64,000 nt of DNA from JBBKXR01 sp037969585 (GCA_037969585.1 JBBKXR010000160.1:1-64000), one strand, 5' to 3'; numbered from the stretch's first letter, positions 8,997 through 18,028 are shown. Numbers and translations are program-made. The notes: generated by a model not told the origin, from the letters alone.

Positions 8997-10052
8997 ATGA
9001 TGATCGCTCGATTATCTTTCAAACCTCAAGCTGCCATGTGGTCTGCTCTGCCGACTTGCGGCCGCTTGGAGTTTGTCTTCACTTTGCTCATCGTCACTTT
9101 GGCTCTGGCATGCGTGGCAAAAAGCGAGGCGCAAACACTGGTGCCTGGATCCGCTACCACCGCGCCGACGGCACCAACCATCGATCCCACCACGGGCGGA
9201 ACCATCAGCACGGATCCGGTCGCAGGCACACCGAGCGAAGTTCTCCCCGTGCAACCACCGCCCAATGTCGGCCTACCCGGCACCCTGCCCACCGCCATCG
9301 GCACCGTTCGCACGACCGCCCTGCCCCGGGTGTTTGCCCCGTCACGCCCCCGCCGTGCTTACACCCGCTATCCGTGGAAACTCAACATCGTGACCACGGT
9401 GTTCTGGATCGGTGAACGACCAACGGTCAACAATCCAACACCCAATCACATGAGCTCCTGGGACAGGAACTGGGCGACCAATTTCGGCGGCTACGATGAT
9501 CCCGATCCGTCCAAGCGTACCGAAAATTATCATCCCAAGGGCTTCGTTCCCGGCCAGAACCCTTTCTACATCGCCCTGCCTTATAACGACGTGCAGAGCG
9601 GCACCTACCGCACCAAGGTCGAAGCCCGGCAGATCATTCCGTGGTTTCATCGCGAGTTCGAACAGCACGGCCATACCGTTCTCAAAGGTCGCTGGGTCGC
9701 CATGCGGCGCGCCGGCAAAGTTTGCTATGGCCAGTGGGAAGACGTCGGCCCCTTCGAGACCGACGACTGGCGCTACGTGTTTGGCGATTCACGCCCTCGA
9801 ACCACCGGCAACGGCGGTGCTGGTCTCGACGTCTCTCCTGCGATTCGCGACTACCTCAACTTCAATTCCGGACATGGCATCGTCGACTGGCGCTTTGTCG
9901 ACGTCCAGGAAGTTCCCGACGGACCGTGGAAACACTTCGGTGCCAACAACGATTTCGTGCAGCTACGCGAGGCCGCACGCGATGCCGAGCAACAGGCTCA
10001 CTACGAAGAAATGAAATTGCTCAAAGCCAAACGCGCTGATCAAGACAACTGA
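8997..10052 (+). CDS. Exported hypothetical protein with a possible double-psi beta-barrel-like core
   Basis: A 351-residue protein. An N-terminal hydrophobic segment (LEFVFTLLIVTLALACVA) ending near KSEAQT looks like a signal peptide. A Pro/Thr-rich linker of about 70 residues follows, then a globular domain from about residue 115. Within it, KGRWVAMRRAGKVCYGQWEDVGPF and GAGLDVSPAIRDYL resemble the RlpA/barwin-like double-psi barrel pattern (DVGPF followed by LDVSPA). That resemblance is an inference from short motifs. The C-terminus is a charged helix. It probably acts in the periplasm. ATGs at 9000 and 9036 are alternative starts. Confidence 0.65.
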   Translation: MMIARLSFKPQAAMWSALPTCGRLEFVFTLLIVTLALACVAKSEAQTLVPGSATTAPTAPTIDPTTGGTISTDPVAGTPSEVLPVQPPPNVGLPGTLPTAIGTVRTTALPRVFAPSRPRRAYTRYPWKLNIVTTVFWIGERPTVNNPTPNHMSSWDRNWATNFGGYDDPDPSKRTENYHPKGFVPGQNPFYIALPYNDVQSGTYRTKVEARQIIPWFHREFEQHGHTVLKGRWVAMRRAGKVCYGQWEDVGPFETDDWRYVFGDSRPRTTGNGGAGLDVSPAIRDYLNFNSGHGIVDWRFVDVQEVPDGPWKHFGANNDFVQLREAARDAEQQAHYEEMKLLKAKRADQDN

Positions 10053-10100
10053 TTCAGCTCGACGCCAGCCAGCGGTCATGAACGCTGGAGTCTACAGAAA

Positions 10101-10115
10101 TCAGCACCCTGCTGA
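10101..10115. repeat. Short hairpin with 3-nt loop
   Basis: TCAGCA and TGCTGA are perfectly complementary arms around CCC. It lies in the intergenic space between the exported protein and the LysR gene. It is one of several short intergenic hairpins with 3-4-nt loops in this window and has no following T-run. Confidence 0.4.
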
Positions 10116-10144
10116 GTTAATAGTCGCCCGGCATTGACGACGTC

Positions 10145-10159
10145 ATAAGCACTCCTTAT
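10145..10159. promoter_or_regulatory. Candidate LysR-type operator (T-N11-A dyad)
   Basis: ATAAG-N5-CTTAT is a perfect dyad with the T-N11-A form typical of LysR-family binding sites. CATAAG/CTTATG extends it by one base pair on each side (10144-10160). It ends 13 nt before the ATG of the LysR gene at 10174, where autoregulation would place it. No experimental or comparative support is available. Confidence 0.45.
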
Positions 10160-10173
10160 GCTCCGGCAAAGGC

Positions 10174-11073
10174 ATGCAAATCGCCACATTGAAAATTTTC
10201 TGCGACTTGGTGGACAGCGAAAGCTTCACTGAAGCGGCGGAGCGGAATGGTGTTACGCAGAGCGCGGTCAGCCAGCAAATGCGCACGCTCGAGGAGCGCT
10301 ACGGGGTTACCCTGGTCGAGCGCGGGCGAAAGAATTTCTCGGTGACCTCTGAAGGCGAGGTATTTCTCAGCGCCGCGCGCGACATTCTCGACCGCTTCAA
10401 CGGCATCGAATCTCAACTCGGCGAAATGCGCGACAGCGTCGCCGGGCCGCTGCGCGTCGCGACGGTTTACAGCATCGGCTTTCACGAACTGCCACCCTAC
10501 CTAGAGCGCTACCGCGAGAGCTTCCCGGATGTCGATCTGAGCGTTCAATATCGGCGCTCCGGACAGATCTATGCCGACGTGCTCGACTCGCGCGCCGACC
10601 TCGGGCTGGTCGCCTATCCGCAGGCGCGCAAGGGCATCGAAGTGGAAAAAGTCTGGGAGGACCGGCTGGTGCTGATCTGCCCGCCCGGTCACGAGTTGTC
10701 GAAAAACAAGACGGTCGGCTTGAAGGCGCTCGATGGTCAGCGATTCATTTCTTTCGAGCCCGATCTGCCGACCCGAAAAGCTATCGATGGTTTGTTCAAA
10801 GAGGGCGGCGTGCAGATCAAGGAGGTCGTCGAATTCGACAATATCGAAACCGTGAAGCGTGGCGTCGTCATCGAAAATGCGGTGTCGATGGTGCCCAGCG
10901 ATTCGGTGAGCGACGAAGTCGCCGCCGGCACCCTCTGTCAGGTCGAACTCGAAGGCGTCGACGTACGCCGCCCGCTCGGCATCTTGCGCCGCCGCACCAA
11001 AGCGGTCACGCCGGCGATGCGCGAGTTGATTGCCGTGTTGCAGCAGCAGCCAGAGGATTCAGCGACGCCGTGA
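10174..11073 (+). CDS. LysR family transcriptional regulator
   Basis: A 299-residue regulator. The N-terminal winged helix-turn-helix (SFTEAAERNGVTQSAVSQQMRTLEERYGVTLVER) covers about residues 16-50. An effector-binding type 2 periplasmic-fold domain starts near residue 90 (GPLRVATVYSIGFHELPPYL). Length is standard. The ligand and targets are not readable. A T-N11-A dyad lies just upstream. The next gene starts with GTG inside this stop codon region (11070-11073), so the two are probably co-translated. Confidence 0.9.
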   Translation: MQIATLKIFCDLVDSESFTEAAERNGVTQSAVSQQMRTLEERYGVTLVERGRKNFSVTSEGEVFLSAARDILDRFNGIESQLGEMRDSVAGPLRVATVYSIGFHELPPYLERYRESFPDVDLSVQYRRSGQIYADVLDSRADLGLVAYPQARKGIEVEKVWEDRLVLICPPGHELSKNKTVGLKALDGQRFISFEPDLPTRKAIDGLFKEGGVQIKEVVEFDNIETVKRGVVIENAVSMVPSDSVSDEVAAGTLCQVELEGVDVRRPLGILRRRTKAVTPAMRELIAVLQQQPEDSATP

Positions 11074-11717
11074 ACGCATCGCTGAAGCCAGCCGCGCACC
11101 CTGCCTGGCTGTTGGCGCCGAGCGTCGTCGTTGGCCTCGCGATGTTACTCGGCCATCACGGCTGGTCGGCGATGCTCGGATTTCACGGCTGTATGATCGC
11201 TGCCCTGATCGTCCATCGCCGCCGCCTCGATTGGGGGCGCTTGCTCCGACCACCGTGCGCTACCACCCTGCTCGCCAACTTCGCTGCGGCCGCCTTGCTG
11301 ATGATCCTGTTCAGCTGGGCTCTGGTCGCGTACGCCGAGCGTCACGGAAGCTACGGTGATGTTCTGGATCGCGGCCTGACCGCCTTCGCAGTCCCCGAAA
11401 ATACCCGCCTGCTGTTCGCCATCGAACTGTGCCTACTCAATCCGCTACTCGAGGAGTTGTTCTGGCGCGGTCTTTTTTTCAGCGACCGCACACGCCCCGC
11501 TGCCACCGATTTTTGCTATGCCGCTTTTCACTTCTTCGCCCTGATCCCGTTCATGCCCGCGCTACAGGCCACCATCGGCACGATCGGTCTGGTCGGGGTC
11601 GGCTACAGCCTCCGCCAAATGGCCAAACGCAACGGCGGCTCGCTCGTCATTCCTCTTCTCTGGCACGCTCTGGGAGACGTCGCAATCGTGGTCGCGATCG
11701 CCCGCCTCACGGGCTAG
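11070..11717 (+). CDS. CPBP family intramembrane metalloprotease-like protein
   Basis: A 215-residue membrane protein with about six hydrophobic segments. LLEELFWRGLFF carries the EExxxR motif of the CPBP (CAAX protease/bacteriocin-processing) family. FHFF and LWHALGD supply the later conserved histidines. The GTG start overlaps the stop of the LysR gene by 4 nt. The substrate is unknown; members range from prenyl-protein proteases to immunity proteins. Its stop shares CTAG (11714-11717) with the convergent sialidase stop. Confidence 0.75.
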   Translation: MNASLKPAAHPAWLLAPSVVVGLAMLLGHHGWSAMLGFHGCMIAALIVHRRRLDWGRLLRPPCATTLLANFAAAALLMILFSWALVAYAERHGSYGDVLDRGLTAFAVPENTRLLFAIELCLLNPLLEELFWRGLFFSDRTRPAATDFCYAAFHFFALIPFMPALQATIGTIGLVGVGYSLRQMAKRNGGSLVIPLLWHALGDVAIVVAIARLTG

Positions 11718-12892
11718 TCAGCCTTTTCCAGCGTCGCCAAATCCAACGGCACGAAAACAATGCGCTGATAGGAACTCTTTTGATCGGCATCGCCAGCTTC
11801 GAAAATCACGCCGACCTTGGCGTCGGAAATCAGCACCATGTCGCTGTAGGCCGCTGGTCCGGTGTGCAGCAATGCACCGTCCTGCCAGCTCTTCGCATCG
11901 TCTTTTGAAAAACGAATCCGCAGGTCGCTGCGACCTTTGCCGGTGGGTCCGTTGTCATCGGGGCCTGAGAACAAAATCAGATCATCGCTGACGCGCAGCA
12001 GCGCACACTGCACCACCGGTGGATCGATCGTGCCGCCGACCGGGCGGAACTGCTTCCAGTCTGCGCTTCCTGATTCGAAGGTCTCGCCACCATCACGACT
12101 CCAGGCCTCTCCACGGGTTCCCGGCGCGTCACCGTTCTGATCGCGAGTATTGAAATACAGACTGCCGTCGTTGAGTTCGACCACCGTAGTTTCGTTCGAG
12201 TTCAGACCATCGGCGTATGTGTCATCGATCGCTCCGAGCCGCCAGGTCTTGCCGTGGTCATCGCTGATAACTGCGTGCACTCCGTTTTCGCCGCGGTCGG
12301 CACCGTCTTCGCCGAGTCGGTGATCGCAGGGGATGACCAAACGCCCACGGTGATCGCCACGCTGGATCTGAATCGAATGCACCGGCCCGGTCGCGTACCA
12401 GCCCCACTCGTCCTTCTTCGCGTCCTTGGTAATCTCCCGACGCGGTGACCAGCTCTTGCCGTGATCGTCGCTGGAAACCACAAACACGCGATCGTTCTCG
12501 AGAGTGAACGGCAGCCAGATCCGCCCGGGATGTTCCGGATCGAGCTGGTCTACCACCGGCGCAGGATTGCCGATGGTGATCTCGATTTCGGGTTTTTCCA
12601 AAAGCTCTCGAAAGTCTTCGCTCTCCTGAATGACTGTCAGCGGACTCCAGCTCTTACCACCGTCGGTCGAACGCTTTTGCACGAGGTCGATCTCGCTGGC
12701 ATCGTCACCTTGTCGTGCTTCGCAATAAGCGAGTAAGTCGCCGTTGGCGGCTTTGATGATCGCCGGAATGCGAAACACTTTGTAGCCGTCCATGCCGGAT
12801 TCGTAAACAGTGACCGCAGGGCTGGCGTGAGCGATCTGCGCCGCAGCAACGAACAGTGAAAGAATAGCGAACAGCGAAATTCTGGTGTGCAT
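11714..12892 (-). CDS. Exported sialidase (GH33-like exo-alpha-sialidase)
   Basis: A 392-residue protein starting at MHTRISLFAILSLFVAAAQ, which is a signal peptide; an upstream in-frame extension to 13123 is not protein-like. The mature part has the FRIP motif (FRIPAII) and an EARQGDDASEIDLVQKRS stretch typical of sialidases. It has Asp-box repeats: STDGGKSW, SDDHGKSW, SDDHGKTW, SRDGGETF and a degenerate SKDDAKSW. These mark the six-bladed propeller of GH33-type enzymes, which release terminal sialic acids from glycans. It follows the bicupin gene on the same strand after 40 nt, and other carbohydrate-related genes are close. The exact substrate is not certain. Confidence 0.88.
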   Translation of the reverse strand: MHTRISLFAILSLFVAAAQIAHASPAVTVYESGMDGYKVFRIPAIIKAANGDLLAYCEARQGDDASEIDLVQKRSTDGGKSWSPLTVIQESEDFRELLEKPEIEITIGNPAPVVDQLDPEHPGRIWLPFTLENDRVFVVSSDDHGKSWSPRREITKDAKKDEWGWYATGPVHSIQIQRGDHRGRLVIPCDHRLGEDGADRGENGVHAVISDDHGKTWRLGAIDDTYADGLNSNETTVVELNDGSLYFNTRDQNGDAPGTRGEAWSRDGGETFESGSADWKQFRPVGGTIDPPVVQCALLRVSDDLILFSGPDDNGPTGKGRSDLRIRFSKDDAKSWQDGALLHTGPAAYSDMVLISDAKVGVIFEAGDADQKSSYQRIVFVPLDLATLEKAD

Positions 12893-12932
12893 GGTAGGAT
12901 AAGAAAAAAAGTGAGACAGCGGAATTCTCCAG

Positions 12933-13862
12933 CTAGTAACCACGCGCAAACTGGATATCGAGCGTCTGAATCTGCGTGTGCAACGCTGCGTCCTGAACCG
13001 GCAGGACGATGGCATCTTGGTCGGAATCGTTGTGATGCGAATGCCACCAACCCGGCGGAGTGACGAATACCGAACCGGGTGTCCACATCGCCTTGACGGG
13101 ATCGACAATGTTACCGTCGCCATCGAGTGTTCGACCGATTAATGTGTAAGTGTCAGGGCCGGCAGTGACGCACAGATCGAGAGCGATCGAATTATGTCGG
13201 TGAGCTTTCTGTCGCGTCTGCCGAGGCAACAGGTTGTACAGCGACCACATGGTATGAGTTACGGTTTTAGTGACCGGGCAATCGACGTTGGCAAGCAGGA
13301 TACCGTTCCGGTTCTTGTCTTTGCCCTCATTCTCGGCGCGGACTTTGGCCAGCTCACTCTCAAGATCTTCGTGGCTGAAGAAAACCGGACGGATCTGCGC
13401 AGCATCAGGTTTAGCGCCGAGGTAGCGGAACAGCGGCTCGTCATTGACCCAGTAGAACGCGGTATCTTCTCCCGCTCGATGCTCAAAGGCGACCCCACCG
13501 GAGACCGCAAAATAATCACCCGTTTTCCAGGTGATGGTGCCATCCGTCGTCTCGGACTGACCTTTACCCCGAATGCAGAAAAACACCTGCGAAGCCGAGC
13601 AGGCATCGGTCGACAACGAGTCACCTGCGCTGATGTGAATGAAATTCGCCAGCAGACTCGGACCGGTGCAGGGGTACGGTGTTTGCATCGCCGCGGAAAG
13701 ATCAAGCGGGATGATTTTGGTTTCGTCGATCTGATGCAGCGCAGCCGGAAAGGCTTCGATCTCGATCTTCGGCATTCTCGGATTGGCCGCAGAGGTGTAC
13801 TCGAAGTAGGCCGTGTTCGCCGCCCATGCGGCGTTGAGAGTTTCGGTCGCTAGGTTGGACAT
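12933..13862 (-). CDS. Bicupin (double cupin domain) protein, gentisate-dioxygenase-like fold
   Basis: A 309-residue protein starting at MSNLATETLNAAW; an ATG 33 nt further upstream is possible. Two cupin domains can be seen. One lies around residues 95-145 (GKGQSETTDGTITWKTGDY with a later FEHRAGED). The other lies around 215-295 (QKAHRHNSIALDL and TPPGWWHSHHND), with the HxH-type metal ligands better kept in the C-terminal domain. The layout resembles gentisate/hydroxynaphthoate dioxygenases and related uncharacterised bicupins. No signal peptide is present. It is upstream of the sialidase and divergent from the SGNH esterase. The reaction is not assignable. Confidence 0.75.
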   Translation of the reverse strand: MSNLATETLNAAWAANTAYFEYTSAANPRMPKIEIEAFPAALHQIDETKIIPLDLSAAMQTPYPCTGPSLLANFIHISAGDSLSTDACSASQVFFCIRGKGQSETTDGTITWKTGDYFAVSGGVAFEHRAGEDTAFYWVNDEPLFRYLGAKPDAAQIRPVFFSHEDLESELAKVRAENEGKDKNRNGILLANVDCPVTKTVTHTMWSLYNLLPRQTRQKAHRHNSIALDLCVTAGPDTYTLIGRTLDGDGNIVDPVKAMWTPGSVFVTPPGWWHSHHNDSDQDAIVLPVQDAALHTQIQTLDIQFARGY

Positions 13863-13944
13863 GGTAGTGGTAGTGGCAGATTCGACTGGGTTCACTTCAG
13901 CAAATTTGTATCAAGTCATGCGATAAACGGCGACAGTTCTCTCG

Positions 13945-14655
13945 ATGAAAACACCTCTTCCAATCATCTCAGCACTGGCGATCCTGTTTGCCTTTGCGTC
14001 GACCAGCGCGATCGAGGCCAAAGAGAAAAACGCACCGCTGAAGATTGCCTGCATAGGTGACAGCATCACGTTCGGAACCGGCATCGAAGATAGGGCGACG
14101 CAATCTTACCCTGCTCAGCTGCAATCCTTGCTCGGCTCCAAAGCTGAGGTTCAAAATTTCGGCAACCCGGGCCGGTGCATCATCAAAACCTCGATGCGCG
14201 GTGCCGAAAAGCGCGCCTTCATCTTCATGCCCGAGCATCAGGCGGCGTTGCGTTTTGCGCCGGATGTCGTGATCTGCAATCTCGGCATCAATGACATTAT
14301 CGACCTACCGAAGGCAGGCAATCTCGAAGCCTTCGTGCGCGACTATGTCGAGTTGATCGAAATCTATCGCGCTCTGCCAAGTCCCGCGCGGATCATCCTC
14401 TGGAGCCCGCTGTCACCCCTGCACAAGGGGCACCGCTACTTCCAGTCGCCCGATCTTGCCAAGCTGAACGCAGCGATCACCGATATCGTCGCGCAGCTGA
14501 ATGACGACGCCGACAACCCGCCAGTCGATACGATCGACATGCATCGACCGCTCGCCGAACACCCCGAGATGTTTCCCGACGGCATTCACCCGAACGTCGC
14601 AGGCGCCGGGCTCATCGCCAAGGAAACTGAGCGAGTGCTGGAGAAGGCAAGGTAG
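13945..14655 (+). CDS. Exported SGNH/GDSL-family hydrolase
   Basis: A 236-residue protein with an N-terminal signal peptide (about 25 residues, ending near AIEAKE). Block I is IACIGDSITFGTGIEDR with the catalytic Ser in GDSIT. The block II Gly is in NFGNPGR, the block III Asn in CNLGINDI, and block V is DGIHPNVAGAGLIA with the catalytic Asp and His. The family contains carbohydrate O-acetyl esterases and lipases; in this setting a sugar esterase (for example sialate or hemicellulose deacetylation) is plausible but inferred. It is divergent from the bicupin gene (82 nt) and convergent with the sugar epimerase gene (26 nt). Confidence 0.88.
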   Translation: MKTPLPIISALAILFAFASTSAIEAKEKNAPLKIACIGDSITFGTGIEDRATQSYPAQLQSLLGSKAEVQNFGNPGRCIIKTSMRGAEKRAFIFMPEHQAALRFAPDVVICNLGINDIIDLPKAGNLEAFVRDYVELIEIYRALPSPARIILWSPLSPLHKGHRYFQSPDLAKLNAAITDIVAQLNDDADNPPVDTIDMHRPLAEHPEMFPDGIHPNVAGAGLIAKETERVLEKAR

Positions 14656-14681
14656 GCAAATGAGCGACAGCTCAGCCGCGA

Positions 14682-15533
14682 TCAGTTCCCTGCCAGGCAG
14701 TCTTTGATGTATTCGAAGCCGAATTCGTAAACCTCTTCCGGGCTGGTCGAAAGGTCCCGCCACACGCAGGTCGCGGCGGCGAGTTCGGGCAGCGCCCGTC
14801 CGAAGGCTTCGATGACGTACCAATCGTCGTAACCGTTTCTCTGGAAGATCTCGATAGTCTCGCGGATCGGCGTGTGATCCTTGCCGGGAGTGCCGCGGTC
14901 GTTCGCAGAAATGTGAACGTGCTTGATGGTATCCAGATGTGGCTCGATCACGCCGAGAGGATCCTTTTCCTCAATGTTGGCGTGAAAGGTATCGTACATG
15001 TGGAAGAAGTTCGGGTGATCGACCTGCTTCACGTATGCCGCAGCCTGCACCATGGTATTCAAAAAGTGACACTCGAAACGGTTCAGCGCCTCGACGGTGC
15101 AGCGGATGCCGGCCTGTTGAGCAGCTTCGGCCATGACGCGATGGCCTTCAGCGGCGTGGGCGCGTTCGGTGTCGGTCGGGCCTTCACCGGTGAAATTTCC
15201 CAGCTCTTGGTAGTAAGGGCCGCAGACGTTGTCGATGCCGGCGTTGTGACCACATTCGATCATCGCCTTGAGGTGATCGACGCCGCCCTGACGGTCGGAA
15301 GCGTTCGGGCTGATCAGGCTGTGCGCCTGATCCGGGCAGACGGTGACGGCGCAAGCTTGCAGGCCGTTGTCTTTCAATGCCTGACCGATTTTCGTATAGT
15401 GATCCGGGCTGCTGACGTCAAAAATAGGGATCTCGACGCCGTCGTAGCCCACTGCCTTGAGTTTTTCCAAGAGGGGAAAGTGCTCCTCGTCCACAAAGCC
15501 CGTCCACAAAAGAAGATTGAAACCGATTTTCAT
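14682..15533 (-). CDS. Sugar isomerase/epimerase, D-tagatose 3-epimerase-like
   Basis: A 283-residue xylose-isomerase-like TIM barrel. It starts at MKIGFNLLLWTGFVDEEHFP; the longer frame upstream is not protein-like. Metal and catalytic positions of the ketose 3-epimerase family are visible: the Glu in VEALNRFECHFLNT, the Asp in MYDTFHANIEEKDP, the His/Arg region in HVHISANDRGTPGKDH, and the Glu in YVIEAFGR. Such enzymes interconvert free ketoses at C3 in the cytoplasm. It ends a minus-strand set SDR - membrane protein - epimerase with gaps of 9 and 29 nt, probably one operon. Hydroxypyruvate isomerase is a less likely reading. Confidence 0.82.
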   Translation of the reverse strand: MKIGFNLLLWTGFVDEEHFPLLEKLKAVGYDGVEIPIFDVSSPDHYTKIGQALKDNGLQACAVTVCPDQAHSLISPNASDRQGGVDHLKAMIECGHNAGIDNVCGPYYQELGNFTGEGPTDTERAHAAEGHRVMAEAAQQAGIRCTVEALNRFECHFLNTMVQAAAYVKQVDHPNFFHMYDTFHANIEEKDPLGVIEPHLDTIKHVHISANDRGTPGKDHTPIRETIEIFQRNGYDDWYVIEAFGRALPELAAATCVWRDLSTSPEEVYEFGFEYIKDCLAGN

Positions 15534-15562
15534 AAGGCGCCTTTTGTACCCGTGAGGAAGGG

Positions 15563-16000
15563 TCAATGCAAGACTGGGTTGGCAGATTTTAAAGAGGAGT
15601 TGCGGGCGTCTGCCTGCGCTGCGAGAGCTTCTCGGCGCTTTCGTATCAGTAAGCTTTCGTACCAGCGACCCAGTAGATACCAGCCCACACCTCCCAGCGT
15701 TCCGGGAATGAGCATGCCTGCCACCAGGAACCAATCATCGTCTGCCAGATCAATCAGCCATTCAGTGGCATTTTTAAATACGGACTCGTATTGGTCTGCG
15801 ATGCGTTCCAGAAATGGGTCATCTCCATAGCCAAAAAGGTAGGAGTCCAGGGAATGCCAGCTCACTGCGAGCAACACCAGTAAAAACCAGCCACCGACAA
15901 AAATCATGTTCGCCTGCACGATGCGGGCGAGCAGCCGCTTTACCGGAAAGCCCTCGTCGACATCGCGGTCGCGCAGCCTGGTGGGCGTTTCGGCACTCAT
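15563..16000 (-). CDS. Hypothetical membrane protein
   Basis: A 145-residue protein with two hydrophobic segments (about residues 30-48, MIFVGGWFLLVLLAV, and about 92-110, FLVAGMLIPGTLGGVGWYLL). The N-terminus is charged (RLRDRDVDEGFPVKRLLAR) and the tail basic. I do not recognise a family. It lies between the SDR (9 nt upstream) and the sugar epimerase (29 nt downstream) on the same strand, so it is probably co-transcribed with them. No motif suggests an enzyme. Confidence 0.7.
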   Translation of the reverse strand: MSAETPTRLRDRDVDEGFPVKRLLARIVQANMIFVGGWFLLVLLAVSWHSLDSYLFGYGDDPFLERIADQYESVFKNATEWLIDLADDDWFLVAGMLIPGTLGGVGWYLLGRWYESLLIRKRREALAAQADARNSSLKSANPVLH

Positions 16001-16009
16001 CGTTCGGTT

Positions 16010-16711
16010 CTACGGAGCGGTCAGCGCCTGGCCGTTGTCCCGCGCGCCGAGATTGGCGAGGAATGGCACCGCTGTTTCCGCCCACGATCTCGGATCAGCG
16101 TAGCTGCTGGCGTCGCCGCCGAAACACGAACGCAACATGTCGGTTTCGATGACGCCGGGGTTGAGTGCGACCGCGGAGAGGCCGTCAGGCAATTCCTGAG
16201 CGAGCGCCTGAGTCAGGCCTTCGATGCCCCATTTCGTCGCGCAATATGGAGCGACTTCAGGCGAGGTCGAGCGCCCCCAACCCGATGAAAAATTCACAAT
16301 CACCCCACTGCCACGGTTAATCATCGCCGGAACGAAATGGCGGATGAGATTGGCAACCCCGGCCAGATTGACGTCAATGACGCGTGAAAAATCCTCCGCC
16401 GACACCTCCCACAGGGGCGCGTTGGCATTGATGACTCCGGCGTTGTTGATCAGCAAATCGGGAACGCCGCAGAGCTGCATCGCCCGTTCAGAAAAATTCG
16501 CGACCGATTGGTCATCAGTTACATCCAGAACATCGAAAAAATGCGGTGCTGGATAGGCAGCCGTTAATTCCGCGACGCTTTCCGCATTTCGCGCGCAGCC
16601 GATGACGGTATCGTCTCGCGCAATGAAGCCTTCGACCATGGCGCGACCCAGTCCACGCGAGCAACCGGTGACTAAAACGGTTCGAGATAGGGATTCCGTG
16701 GTATTTTTCAT
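16010..16711 (-). CDS. Short-chain dehydrogenase/reductase (SDR)
   Basis: A 233-residue classical SDR starting at MKNTTESLSRTVLVTG. The cofactor motif is TGCSRGLG (TGxxxGxG), followed by the NNAG motif in LLINNAGV, a catalytic Ser in VNFSSGWG, and YCATK supplying YxxxK. The C-terminal part after the NPGVIETDML segment is short but within range. It would oxidise or reduce an alcohol/ketone with NAD(P). First gene of a probable three-gene operon leading to the sugar epimerase. It is divergent from the M29-like gene, sharing a 132-nt intergenic region. Confidence 0.88.
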   Translation of the reverse strand: MKNTTESLSRTVLVTGCSRGLGRAMVEGFIARDDTVIGCARNAESVAELTAAYPAPHFFDVLDVTDDQSVANFSERAMQLCGVPDLLINNAGVINANAPLWEVSAEDFSRVIDVNLAGVANLIRHFVPAMINRGSGVIVNFSSGWGRSTSPEVAPYCATKWGIEGLTQALAQELPDGLSAVALNPGVIETDMLRSCFGGDASSYADPRSWAETAVPFLANLGARDNGQALTAP

Positions 16712-16843
16712 CGGCTGAAGCTGAACTTGAAACGTAATCGGTCGGGAACGAACTTGGTTTTCCGTTTGAAAGGAAATATTACCGGATTCGTCAAATCCAC
16801 CGCGATAAATTCCGTTAGCCAAGAATACCTACCCCGACCGATC

Positions 16844-18028
16844 ATGTCAGCTGCCCTTTTGGACGACGAAATTATTCTCCATCCCGAGAAACGCGAGTTT
16901 CCCGAATTCAGTCTCGAGCGCCTGCTCGGCACCGTGTTTGCCCCGACCCAAGGCTGTAAGGTCTGCCTGCTGATCGATCTCGAAGACCTGTCGCTGATGA
17001 AGGGCTTCGGTTTTCTCGCTGCCGAAGGTCACGAGATCCAGAAAAAGGCTTACGAAGAGTTTTACCTGGCGCTCAAAGACGGCGGACTCGACGCGCTCGG
17101 TATGACTGGCGGCGAGATGTTCGCCTTCCCAATGACCCACGGATCGAATCTCGATCTCAAGGACGAATGCTACGACGTAGACGGCGCGGAGCTGAGCCTC
17201 GAGCGCGACATCTACCCGAACTACGATCTGATTCTCTGCCTGTCGACTTTTTCAGCGACCGCACCGCTGACCGAGAAGTGCAAGATTCACAATTTCCGCG
17301 GCGCCACCATGCACGGCGTCAACGACGTCATCCTCAGCTCCGGACTGGCCGTCGATTACAACGAAGTCAGCGCCGATGCTGAAAAGCTGCGCGTCGCCCT
17401 TACAAATGCCGACGAGATCGACATCGACTTTACTCTCGAGGACGGACGGGTGCTCACCGCGACTCTGATCCTCGACGCGCAGGATGCGCAAAAATCTCAC
17501 GGCCTCTGTCAGGGTACGACGCCCGACATTGCCAATCTACCCGCCGGCGAAGTCTACTTCGTGCCGGTCGACGCCAACGGCCAGTTCCCTATGAAATATG
17601 AGGACGGCACGCTCGGCGTTCTTGATGTTGAAAATCGCAGCATCATTCGCTCAACACTGATCGAAGGCGACCAGGCAACCATCGATGCCCATAACGCCCG
17701 CCTCGCCGACGATCCGATGACCGGCACGCTCGGCGAACTCGGCTTCGGCACTCAGGTGCTGCCAGTTTCCTACTCCGACATTCAAGACGAAAAAGTGCTC
17801 GGTACCTGTCATCTCGCCACGGGTCGCGACGACCATCTCGGCGGCGACATCGTGCCTGATATGTTCAAAAAGCACGAGAACTCGACCCACGACGACATCC
17901 TGTTTGCCCCGCATAAAACGCCGAACTTCGATATCAGTCAGGTGCGCATGCGCCGCGGCGATGAAGAGCACATCTTGATCGAGCATTTCCGCCCGAGCGA
18001 TTTCATGCTCAAAGCCCTGCGCGCGTGA
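16844..18028 (+). CDS. M29 aminopeptidase-like metalloenzyme (NicX/AmpS-like fold)
   Basis: A 394-residue protein, start chosen at ATG 16844 (MSAALLDDEIILHPEK); the frame is open further upstream but overlaps the divergent promoter region. Residues about 240-270 read ANLPAGEVYFVPVDANGQFP and about 330-350 read VLGTCHLATGRDDHLGGD. They match the metal-ligand regions of peptidase M29 and of the related dihydroxypyridine dioxygenases (Glu in PAGE, His in GTxHxAxG). The usual final H-x-D motif is unclear, so aminopeptidase activity is not certain. The ovothiol-type methyltransferase gene follows 89 nt later on the same strand, separated by two hairpins. Confidence 0.6.
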   Translation: MSAALLDDEIILHPEKREFPEFSLERLLGTVFAPTQGCKVCLLIDLEDLSLMKGFGFLAAEGHEIQKKAYEEFYLALKDGGLDALGMTGGEMFAFPMTHGSNLDLKDECYDVDGAELSLERDIYPNYDLILCLSTFSATAPLTEKCKIHNFRGATMHGVNDVILSSGLAVDYNEVSADAEKLRVALTNADEIDIDFTLEDGRVLTATLILDAQDAQKSHGLCQGTTPDIANLPAGEVYFVPVDANGQFPMKYEDGTLGVLDVENRSIIRSTLIEGDQATIDAHNARLADDPMTGTLGELGFGTQVLPVSYSDIQDEKVLGTCHLATGRDDHLGGDIVPDMFKKHENSTHDDILFAPHKTPNFDISQVRMRRGDEEHILIEHFRPSDFMLKALRA

